NCBI GenBank assembly: GCA_028693695.1
Contig: JAQUUV010000122.1
Location: 1-6,283 of the forward strand
Reading direction: 5' to 3'
Origin: Syntrophomonas sp.
Lineage (GTDB): Bacteria; Bacillota; Syntrophomonadia; Syntrophomonadales; Syntrophomonadaceae
DNA length: 6,283 nucleotides
In this document: positions 1 through 6,056 of the stretch, piece by piece
Numbering within the stretch: the stretch's first letter is position 1
Layout: every line of letters starts with the position of its first letter
Translations under genes and position numbers: made by a program
The notes under the pieces: model-generated
Database searches by the model: none
What the model saw: the letters and a program-made list of their open reading frames with translations, nothing else
What the model was told of the DNA's origin: nothing

Positions 1-748
1 GATGGTAGTTTCAGAGAAAAAAGCCAGTGATATTTTAGGAATCCAGGATGGAATGGAAAGTATTCAGGCATTCGGAATGGCTGCGGAGGTAAAATTGTCG
101 GCAGCTTTCTCTAAATATCCGGCGGTCTCAGTTTTAGAATTTCAAAACCGCTTAATGAGTCAAACCACAGCTCCCATTGCCCCGACGGTAGGCGTCTTTG
201 AAGAAACTGGTCCGGGAGGGAAAAAAATCTCAAAAATACGTATTACCGGAACAGCAGTTTTTAAAGGCGATAGGATGATAGGGAAACTGAATGAACGCGA
301 ATCAAGTGGTCTTCTGTGGGCCATTAACAAGATCAAAATAGGATTCGTGATGATTCCCGAAGCGAGTCTGGAGATTGTTCAGGCTAAAAGTAAAATCGTT
401 CCTGAACTGCAGGGCGACCAAATAAAAATTACCATTGAAATAGATGAAGAGTCAAACCTGCTAGAGTATAAAGGCCACCAGGATATGACCTCCGACATCA
501 TACAAGAATTAGAACTGGGCCAGGCTAAAGAGATTGAAAGTCAAGTAATGGCAGCAGTCGAGAAATCCTTTGCCCTAGATGCAGATGTTTTTGGGTTTGG
601 AGACGCGGTTCATCGTAAATATAAAAAGGAATGGCAAGATCTAAAACCGAGGTGGGATGACGTTTATCCCGATATTGAAGTGGTGGTAAAGGTAAAAACT
701 CATTTAAATGAAATCGGGGATATCAATAAAGCATTAATTAAGGATTAA
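1..748 (+). CDS. gerC: Ger(x)C-family spore germination lipoprotein, 3' part (first GerC)
   Basis: This is the C subunit of a GerA-type germinant receptor, normally a lipoprotein on the outer face of the spore inner membrane. The frame is open from the window edge to TAA 746-748. The first ATG (position 2) is unlikely to be the start: the visible 248 residues lack the signal peptide and lipobox, GerC proteins usually run about 370-400 residues, and the opening residues (VVSEKKASDILG) look like family interior. The hallmark is the central TGTAVFKGDRMIGKLNE stretch (residues 82-98, counted from ATG 2) followed by SSGLLW. The C-terminal domain is canonical: ALDADVFGFGDAVHR, then W-x-D-(x)n-W-x-D and a VVVKVKTHLNEIGD ending. 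It lies 22 nt before a GerB gene, so C precedes B here, as in gerK-type operons (A-C-B). Its own A partner probably lies upstream of the window. The family assignment is firm; which receptor it belongs to is inferred. Confidence 0.95.
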   Translation, partial: MVVSEKKASDILGIQDGMESIQAFGMAAEVKLSAAFSKYPAVSVLEFQNRLMSQTTAPIAPTVGVFEETGPGGKKISKIRITGTAVFKGDRMIGKLNERESSGLLWAINKIKIGFVMIPEASLEIVQAKSKIVPELQGDQIKITIEIDEESNLLEYKGHQDMTSDIIQELELGQAKEIESQVMAAVEKSFALDADVFGFGDAVHRKYKKEWQDLKPRWDDVYPDIEVVVKVKTHLNEIGDINKALIKD

Positions 749-770
749 GAAAGAAGCAGGAGTATGATCT

Positions 771-1871
771 ATGTTACTGGAGCAAGGTAAAATATCCGAT
801 TTCCAACTTAGCGTTTTAATAATGGGGTTTGTTTTCGGTTCCTCCGTCATTATTTCTCCTGGCCAGGGCGCCGGGCACGACGCTTGGATTGCTTGTGCTT
901 TAGGATTGATGGAAGGTTTACTTATAGCCTGGATATTCACTGCTCTGACCAAACAATTTAAAGATAAGACGATTATTGAAATAAATTCTCTTGTCTACGG
1001 AAAGATTCTGGGCAAGTTTATATCGGTTCTATTCATCTGGTATCTTTTTCATCTGGGTGCATTGGTTTTAACCAATTATGTACGTTTTTTCAAATTAGGA
1101 GTATACCCCGCTACTCCCAAAACAGTTGGACTTCTTATACTTATGCTGGTATGTGCCTCGACCGTGGGCAGAGGCATCGAAGTATTAGCAAGATTAAGCT
1201 TAATTCTAGTAGCGCTTATCATTTTGGTTGCAGTTGCAGATACCCTGTTACTAATTCCGCATATGGACTTCAATAACTTGTTGCCTATTCTGGATGTGCC
1301 CATCGGCAAGCTATTATGGGCAAGTCACGGGGCAGCCAGCTTTCCCTTTGCGGAAACAGTAGCATTTTTAATGGTGTTGGCTTTTGTTGATAAATCAGAA
1401 AAAGGGCCTGCTGCTGTTTCCAGGGGTTTACTAATAGCGGGATTTATTCTAATTATGGTGGTAACTCGAAATGCTGCGGTGTTGGGACCAATCGTCACAA
1501 TTACCAATTATCCAACCTACCTGGCAGCGCAAGTCATCGACATAGGTGATATCCTCACCCGTTTGGAGGTTTTGGTTGCCATTAATTTAATTACCATGGG
1601 GTTTATCAAAATCTCGGTTCTGTTGTATGGAACGGTTTTGGGTCTGGCCCAGGTTTTCAATTTGCACAGCTACCGCCCAATAATTCTTCCGGTAGGGATC
1701 CTCATGGTAATTTTAGCTCTAACTAATGTAGGGAATACTCTGGAAATGCTTGACTTCGCAAATAAGGGCTTCCCTATCTATGCAGTTCCCTTTCAAATCG
1801 GAATTCCGCTTATTACGCTGGTTGTGGCAAAACTACGCAAGCTGCCTCAAACAGGGGGTGACAAGGTATGA
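771..1871 (+). CDS. gerB: GerB-type spore germination permease-like protein (first GerB)
   Basis: This is the B subunit of a germinant receptor, a polytopic inner-membrane protein of the spore-permease family (APC fold) thought to bind the nutrient germinant. The 366 residues are the usual family length, with about ten hydrophobic segments. Visible family marks are the first-helix region ending in SPGQGAGHDAWIA (residues 29-41), FPFAETV (191-197; the family often has FPFGE) and YPTY...TRLE (247-250 and 263-266). The start is ATG 771 because AGGAG at 758-762 sits 8 nt upstream. The ATG at 764 is only 1 nt from that SD and opens an 8-codon frame. The gene follows the first gerC by 22 nt and its TGA shares ATGA with the next small gene, so the three look co-transcribed and coupled. 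It is only distantly similar to the GerB at 3728, so the pair is not a recent duplication. Ligand specificity cannot be read from the sequence. Confidence 0.95.
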   Translation: MLLEQGKISDFQLSVLIMGFVFGSSVIISPGQGAGHDAWIACALGLMEGLLIAWIFTALTKQFKDKTIIEINSLVYGKILGKFISVLFIWYLFHLGALVLTNYVRFFKLGVYPATPKTVGLLILMLVCASTVGRGIEVLARLSLILVALIILVAVADTLLLIPHMDFNNLLPILDVPIGKLLWASHGAASFPFAETVAFLMVLAFVDKSEKGPAAVSRGLLIAGFILIMVVTRNAAVLGPIVTITNYPTYLAAQVIDIGDILTRLEVLVAINLITMGFIKISVLLYGTVLGLAQVFNLHSYRPIILPVGILMVILALTNVGNTLEMLDFANKGFPIYAVPFQIGIPLITLVVAKLRKLPQTGGDKV

Positions 1872-2077
1872 TTGCCCTATTGCTGATTGGGTTCGGAATT
1901 GTGGCATTGACACAAATCCCTGGTCTGGTTAGAAAACAATGGTGGCGGGAATTAATATGCTTTGCGGTTTTATGGTCCATGGGTTTGATTCTTAGTTTAA
2001 TGATATCCATGGGGATCACACTACCTCCTATTTCGACGATCATTGGCAAATCTCTTACCGGAATGTTTGGGATATGA
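1868..2077 (+). CDS. Small two-helix membrane protein, candidate germinant-receptor D-type subunit
   Basis: This gene encodes 69 residues with two hydrophobic segments (about 2-16 and 29-48). They are joined by a basic, tryptophan-containing loop (GLVRKQWWRE, residues 19-28), and a proline pair (LPP, 52-54) follows the second helix. It is probably a real gene. Its ATG overlaps the stop of gerB in an ATGA junction, a strong purine-rich SD (AGGGGGTG, 1853-1860) lies 7 nt upstream, and the composition is plainly that of a membrane protein. Small proteins with two membrane segments are known as D subunits that modulate GerA-type receptors in Bacillus species. The location and topology here fit that idea, but I cannot show homology. 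It could instead be a clostridium-specific accessory protein. The tight coupling to gerB suggests it works with the first receptor. Frame confidence is high; role confidence is moderate. Confidence 0.75.
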   Translation: MIALLLIGFGIVALTQIPGLVRKQWWRELICFAVLWSMGLILSLMISMGITLPPISTIIGKSLTGMFGI

Positions 2078-2087
2078 AGGCGGGGAT

Positions 2088-2132
2088 ATGCTAATTAATA
2101 GTTTTTCTGTGCCTATCCGGGGAAAGATATAG
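2088..2132 (+). other. 14-codon mini-ORF in the gap before gerA
   Basis: ATG 2088 opens a frame of 14 codons (MLINSFSVPIRGKI) ending at TAG 2130. AAGGCGGGG (2077-2085) sits just upstream, with its AAGG part 7 nt from the ATG, so translation is possible. The stop lies 25 nt before the preferred gerA start. It could be a coupling or leader cistron, or chance. The peptide shows no recognisable function. The rest of the 80-nt gap (2078-2157) holds no clear terminator, and I found no convincing -35/-10 pair. Confidence 0.25.
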
Positions 2133-2142
2133 CAAATTGCGC

Positions 2143-2147
2143 AGGAG
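2143..2147 (+). promoter_or_regulatory. Ribosome binding site that sets the gerA start
   Basis: AGGAG here lies 10 nt before ATG 2158 (MKKITGKPP...). The same frame can be extended upstream to TTG 2137, which would add seven residues (MRRRCFG). The good SD falls inside that extension and the TTG has only a poorly placed purine run before it, so ATG 2158 is preferred. Confidence 0.7.
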
Positions 2148-2157
2148 ATGTTTTGGC

Positions 2158-3738
2158 ATGAAGAAAATTACTGGAAAACCACCAACGGATGATCAAGCTT
2201 GGAAAGAAGATAAGCAAAAGATACCGGATACAAAACTTCCGGCAGCTTTAACTGAAAAAATGCAGATGTTAAAGCCTTACCTGGAGAAAAGTCATGATAT
2301 TATTAGCCGTCCCTTTTATTTGGAGGGTAAACCCCCCCTGGAAGCGGTATCTATCTATATAAATAAAGTGATTGATGATGAGGACCTTAATCAGCATATT
2401 CTCAGGCCTTTGATGTTGAATTGTAAGAGGGATAGTATTAAGGAGCTGGGTTCCAAAAACCTAATAGATGCTATCTATCAGACCTCAATAACGTTGACTA
2501 AAATAAGTAAGGCCAATACTTTGCCTTCACTGGTACAGAATATTTTTGATGGTATGACGGTTTTGATGTTTGATGGCCTGGAAGAAGTTTTGGTAATAGA
2601 TATGCACGGTGGTGAATTCAGGGCTATTGATACACCCCCGGCAGAGCAAACGATGCGTGGTTCACGGGAAGGTTTTATTGAAAGGTTAGATATCAATATT
2701 GCCCTTATCCGACGCAGGTTACGGGACCCTAAGCTGGTCGTGGAAAAAACCATGGTTGGCAGGAGGAGTCGTACCCAGGTGGCGGTTCTTTATATTGAGG
2801 ATATTGCTGATCCTCAGATCGTAACTGAAGTTAAAAAGAGAATTAACGAGATAGATATTGACGGAATATCTGCCTCTGGCTTTATTGAACAATTTATTGA
2901 GGACAACCCGTATAGCATTTTTCCTCAGGTTTATGCTACCGAGCGCCCCGATAGGATGGAACCGTTGTTGTTAGAAGGGCGAATAGGGATAATTGTCGAT
3001 AATACCCCCCTAGCACTTGCTGTTCCGGCTTTATTTGTACAGTTTATACAAGCATCAGAAGATTATTACGAGAGGACTCTATTTTCTAGCTATATTAGGC
3101 TAATGAGATATGCAGCCTTGATAATCGCCATTTTTTTACCAGCTATGTACATAGCGCTTCTGAGTTATCAACCGGAGCTGCTGCCTTACGATTTGCTTAT
3201 AAATTTCTCCAAATCGCGCATGGCGGTTCCTTTTCCAGTAGTGATCGAGGCCTTTGTTATGGAAATCATAATCCAATTGGTTATTGAGGCGGGATTGCGT
3301 CTTCCCAATCAGATTGCGCAGACGGTTGGAGTGGTTTCAGGGATAATACTGGGTCAGGCTGCCATTAGCGCTAAAATAGCCAGCCCAAGCGTCATCCTAG
3401 TTATATCACTATCGATTATATGCACCTATGCCCTTCCTTCAACCAGCATGGTATTGGCCGTAAGATTCCTGAGGCTCCCCATGATGTTTCTGGCAGCTAC
3501 TTTTGGTGTATTCGGTTTATCGTGTGGGTGGATCATTATACAGGCTCATCTGATCAGTCTGGATAGCATGGGCGTTCCCTATTTTGCTCCCTTAGCTCCT
3601 ATCCGTTTTGGTGATCTGAAGGATGCTTTTTACCGTACTTTCTTCTGGAAAATGAATCAGCGGCCTATGTCCATACCTATGCAGGATAGAAAACGACAGG
3701 GGAATACCGGAGGGGGCAGTAATAATAGTGCAGGATAA
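2158..3738 (+). CDS. gerA: GerA-type spore germination receptor A subunit
   Basis: This is the A subunit of a germinant receptor, anchored in the spore inner membrane with a large soluble N-terminal domain. From ATG 2158 it has 526 residues, in the usual range of about 480-540. The soluble part runs to about residue 275 and carries the family signature RGSREGF (167-173) followed by LIRRRLRDP (183-191). After it come about five or six hydrophobic segments between roughly 278 and 463. These include the conserved VPFPVVIEAFVME region, EAGLRLP (377-383) and ILGQAAISAKIASP (397-410). All expected motifs are present and I see no break in the frame. The C-terminal tail is polar and glycine-rich (NTGGGSNNSAG), partly because its codons also hold the SD of the overlapping gerB. 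The stop overlaps gerB by 11 nt. The first 40 or so residues are lysine-rich and poorly conserved in the family, so the exact start is the least certain point. GerA relatives include SpoVAF, but the gerB-gerC context identifies a receptor subunit. Confidence 0.97.
   Translation: MKKITGKPPTDDQAWKEDKQKIPDTKLPAALTEKMQMLKPYLEKSHDIISRPFYLEGKPPLEAVSIYINKVIDDEDLNQHILRPLMLNCKRDSIKELGSKNLIDAIYQTSITLTKISKANTLPSLVQNIFDGMTVLMFDGLEEVLVIDMHGGEFRAIDTPPAEQTMRGSREGFIERLDINIALIRRRLRDPKLVVEKTMVGRRSRTQVAVLYIEDIADPQIVTEVKKRINEIDIDGISASGFIEQFIEDNPYSIFPQVYATERPDRMEPLLLEGRIGIIVDNTPLALAVPALFVQFIQASEDYYERTLFSSYIRLMRYAALIIAIFLPAMYIALLSYQPELLPYDLLINFSKSRMAVPFPVVIEAFVMEIIIQLVIEAGLRLPNQIAQTVGVVSGIILGQAAISAKIASPSVILVISLSIICTYALPSTSMVLAVRFLRLPMMFLAATFGVFGLSCGWIIIQAHLISLDSMGVPYFAPLAPIRFGDLKDAFYRTFFWKMNQRPMSIPMQDRKRQGNTGGGSNNSAG
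3709..3716 (+). promoter_or_regulatory. Ribosome binding site for the second gerB, inside gerA
   Basis: GGAGGGGG lies 11 nt before GTG 3728 and within the last codons of gerA, where it encodes the Gly run of the TGGGS tail. It supports the GTG start, since no other start codon in that frame lies close by. It also implies that translation of gerB is coupled to ribosomes finishing gerA. Confidence 0.7.
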
Positions 3739-4834
3739 AGCAGGTTCCTTGATTAGCAGCAAACAACTAATTTTCATGATTGTCGGGACCCAAGTTGCAA
3801 CTGAAATCTTTGCTTTACCGAGAGTGGTCTCGGCTAAAGCGGGGGAGGATGCGTGGATCGCCGTGATCCTGGGAGCTTTAGTTCCGTTTATTTCATTATT
3901 CCTTATTGAACGTTTGGGCAAGCGTATGCCGGAAATGGGTTTTACCCAGATGACACAGGCCTTATTTGGTAAGATAATAGGTTCATTTCTGGTAGTAATA
4001 TTTGTTGCCTATGCAATATTCTTTGAATCCATTGTCGTGCGTATTCTTGCCGAAGTTGCCAGGCTGTACCTTTTGCCTAAAACGCCTGTTGCCGTCATAA
4101 TCTTTATATTTATCTTTATTACTATTTATATTGGGACTAAAGGGCTAAGAGTAATCGCGAGGTTAAATGAGCTTTTGTTCTATATCATCTTGCTTAACTT
4201 ATTATTATTAATACTTATACCGCTGGGAATGGCAGACTATACCAACATCTTACCGGTGGGTGAGGTAGGGCTTGATGGGCTTGTTAGAGGAGCCCTGACA
4301 ACTGGCTTTCAATATCAAGGTATAGAGATACTGCTGGTGTTTTATACTCTGGTAACCAAGAAGAATGAGGTTTTGAAGGCGGGCACTACAGCTCTGGCAA
4401 TAACAACGCTATTATATGCTGGAGTTGTATTAGTATGCGAATTGGTATTAGGAATTACTTCTATTCAAAAATTGATATGGCCAGCTTTAACGTTGCTCAA
4501 GACTCCCCAAATACCTGTGTTTGAACGCTTGGAGTTTATATTCCTGTTTTTTTGGATGGGAATGGGAGTAAGGCCACTATTGAATATGAGCTTTGCATCT
4601 TCCTTATCTTTAAGCCAGTTGTTCAAAATTGATCAGAAAAAATACCTACCCTATTTTATGATACTGATTGGCTTGGGAATGTATATACTTGCTCTTCTTC
4701 CTCATGATATTTTTGTGACATATAAATTGGCGGATTATGCCGGGTATGCTTTTTTGGTTATAGGGCTTGGCTATCCCTTGCTCTATCATATGATGGCGTT
4801 CCTGCGGGGAAAGAAGGTGGGAGAGAGTGGCTAA
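3728..4834 (+). CDS. gerB: GerB-type spore germination permease-like protein (second GerB)
   Basis: This is the B subunit of the A-B-C cassette: an inner-membrane APC-fold protein of the spore-permease family, presumed to bind the germinant. The 368 residues contain about ten hydrophobic segments. Family marks are ATEIFALPRVV (residues 24-34) in the first helix, GEDAWIA (39-45), the KGLRVIARLNE loop (138-148) and WPALTLLK...ERLEFIFLFFW (251-276). Where the first GerB has FPFAETV, this protein has FQYQGIEILLVF (194-205). The two therefore differ in a segment likely to be near the substrate site, which suggests different ligands (inference). Translation starts at GTG 3728, overlapping gerA by 11 nt, with the SD inside gerA. 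Its stop overlaps gerC by 8 nt. This nesting fits one operon making the three subunits in step. Confidence 0.96.
   Translation: MQDKAGSLISSKQLIFMIVGTQVATEIFALPRVVSAKAGEDAWIAVILGALVPFISLFLIERLGKRMPEMGFTQMTQALFGKIIGSFLVVIFVAYAIFFESIVVRILAEVARLYLLPKTPVAVIIFIFIFITIYIGTKGLRVIARLNELLFYIILLNLLLLILIPLGMADYTNILPVGEVGLDGLVRGALTTGFQYQGIEILLVFYTLVTKKNEVLKAGTTALAITTLLYAGVVLVCELVLGITSIQKLIWPALTLLKTPQIPVFERLEFIFLFFWMGMGVRPLLNMSFASSLSLSQLFKIDQKKYLPYFMILIGLGMYILALLPHDIFVTYKLADYAGYAFLVIGLGYPLLYHMMAFLRGKKVGESG
4814..4820 (+). promoter_or_regulatory. Ribosome binding site that sets the second gerC start
   Basis: AAGGTGG lies 6 nt before GTG 4827, inside the 3' end of gerB. It supports the GTG start, which also gives a complete lipoprotein signal peptide (MAKKWLL... 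to LSGC). Confidence 0.65.
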
Positions 4835-5966
4835 AAAGTGGTTGCTGGTTTTTATCATAGTAGTACAGCTGATTTCACTTTCGGGTTGCTGGGATTACAA
4901 GGATATTGATAAACTTGATTTTCCCGCGGCCGGAGCCTATGACCTACACCAGGCAAGCAAAACTGCTGATACTAATCAGGAGGAAGAAGAGCAGACAGTT
5001 GATTTAACGACGATAATTCCTAATATTTCTGAGAATGTAAAGGAACCATTTAGAATTGAGACAACATCGGGACTAACGATTGGTAATGCTCGTGAGCCAA
5101 AGGTATATTCGGATCCTGGGACATATTCGCCCGGTGTTTCCGGGGTCATTATTTTTGGAGAAGACTTAGCTGCCAGTACAGGTCTAAAGAATGTTGTTGA
5201 ATCACTATCTCGGGCGCCTCAAACTCCTAAGACGCAGGAGTTTACGATTGCAGAAGGCAGGGGAGAAAGTATTCTACGGGTCCCTATAAAAGATTATCCC
5301 AGTATGGCAGATTATATTGAGGGACTCTTGCGCCAATCTCACCAAAGAGGTTTTATTCCCGATGCCACCTTGCACGAGTTTAAGACTAATATAGCCCCGG
5401 GAAAAAACCCGATTATGCCTTTGTTAACAATAAAAGGAGAAAAAGTGGAGGTTGCAGGTGCTGCCATTTTTAAAAAGGGTCGAATGATAGGCAAGGCAAA
5501 TTTGAATGAAACTCCTATATTAATGATGCTACGGGGTATTAAAAGTACTGGTAATATTCCATTTATAATAAAGAAAGATGGCAAGATGTTTGATAAGGGC
5601 TCCGTAGATATAAAAAATAGTCGCAAGGTAAAGGTAGAAAGGAACGGTGATGATTTTACCTTTCAGATAACGATTATTCTGGAAGGAAGCCTGGCCGAAC
5701 ACCAGACCGATAAATTATTTACCAAAAACGAAGACCTGCGCAAAATGATTGAAGATCAAATAGCAGCTGATGTTACAGAAGATAGTAAAAAATTCATCAA
5801 AAAAATGCAGGAGGAATACCAGGTAGACTGCATAGATATAAGCAAATATGCATTGGCTAAATGGAGAAAAGAATTGAAAGATAAGGTTGATGAGGATTTT
5901 ATAGGAGATGTCAATATTAAGGTTGAGGTTAAAATGAAGTTGAACAATGTAGGGGAATTGACCTAG
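4827..5966 (+). CDS. gerC: Ger(x)C-family spore germination lipoprotein (second GerC)
   Basis: This is the lipoprotein C subunit of the A-B-C cassette, 379 residues long and complete. The signal peptide is textbook: MAKKW, a hydrophobic core (6-18), then lipobox LSGC with the acylated Cys at 21. The family CWD motif follows at once (CWDYKDIDKL, 21-30). Later marks are EFTIAEGRGESIL (138-150) and the core VAGAAIFKKGRMIGKANLNET (209-229). An acidic stretch (QEEEEQ, 51-56) lies in a polar segment between DFPAAGAYDLHQ and the first beta region, possibly a lineage-specific insertion. The C-terminal part is divergent. Where the first GerC has an FGFGDAVHR segment and a second tryptophan, this one reads DCIDISKYALAKW followed by VDEDF, although the closing strand KVEVKMKLNNVGEL is kept. 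Identity with the first GerC is low and confined to the core motifs. It starts at GTG and overlaps gerB by 8 nt. The family call is firm; the meaning of the divergence is unknown. Confidence 0.95.
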   Translation: MAKKWLLVFIIVVQLISLSGCWDYKDIDKLDFPAAGAYDLHQASKTADTNQEEEEQTVDLTTIIPNISENVKEPFRIETTSGLTIGNAREPKVYSDPGTYSPGVSGVIIFGEDLAASTGLKNVVESLSRAPQTPKTQEFTIAEGRGESILRVPIKDYPSMADYIEGLLRQSHQRGFIPDATLHEFKTNIAPGKNPIMPLLTIKGEKVEVAGAAIFKKGRMIGKANLNETPILMMLRGIKSTGNIPFIIKKDGKMFDKGSVDIKNSRKVKVERNGDDFTFQITIILEGSLAEHQTDKLFTKNEDLRKMIEDQIAADVTEDSKKFIKKMQEEYQVDCIDISKYALAKWRKELKDKVDEDFIGDVNIKVEVKMKLNNVGELT

Positions 5967-5989
5967 GGGGCCTAATTGATGGTCCCTGG

Positions 5990-6018
5990 GCATATTCCAG
6001 CTAGGGGAGGGCATACTT
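5990..6018 (+). promoter_or_regulatory. Candidate sigma-G-type forespore promoter before the CBO0543-like gene
   Basis: GCATA at 5990-5994 matches the sigma-G -35 consensus (GHATR). CATACTT at 6012-6018 matches the -10 consensus (CATWHTA) at six of seven positions, and the spacer is 17 nt, the expected length. A start site would fall near 6025, about 18 nt before the GGAG that serves the next gene. Sigma-G control would fit the location beside germination genes, which are forespore-expressed. These are short motifs read by eye, so chance is a real alternative. Confidence 0.4.
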
Positions 6019-6056
6019 GATTTGATGAAATTAACTGGAATGGAGCAGTGAATTTG

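Noticed and set aside
2..4. ATG at position 2 as a true start of the first gerC.
   Set aside because: It would give a 248-residue protein without signal peptide or lipobox, and the sequence at that point looks like the interior of the family.
1750..1932. Plus-strand frame of 60 codons across the gerB/small-gene junction.
   Set aside because: It is out of frame with two well-supported genes that overlap by ATGA, has no SD of its own and shows no recognisable protein character.
2061..2097. Promoter-like motifs before gerA (GAATG at 2061; CTAATTA at 2091).
   Set aside because: The spacing is 25 nt, far from the 17-18 nt expected for sigma-G, and the -10 match is poor.
2137..2157. TTG 2137 as the gerA start (adds MRRRCFG).
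   Set aside because: The good SD (2143-2147) lies downstream of this TTG and is well spaced for ATG 2158, so the shorter form is preferred.
5965..5987. Possible rho-independent terminator after gerC: AGGGGGCC, 8-nt loop, GGTCCCT.
   Set aside because: The stem has a bulge and a G-T pair, overlaps the stop codon and is not followed by a T run. A second weak hairpin (CCTGG 5985-5989 with CCAG 5997-6000) also lacks a T run.
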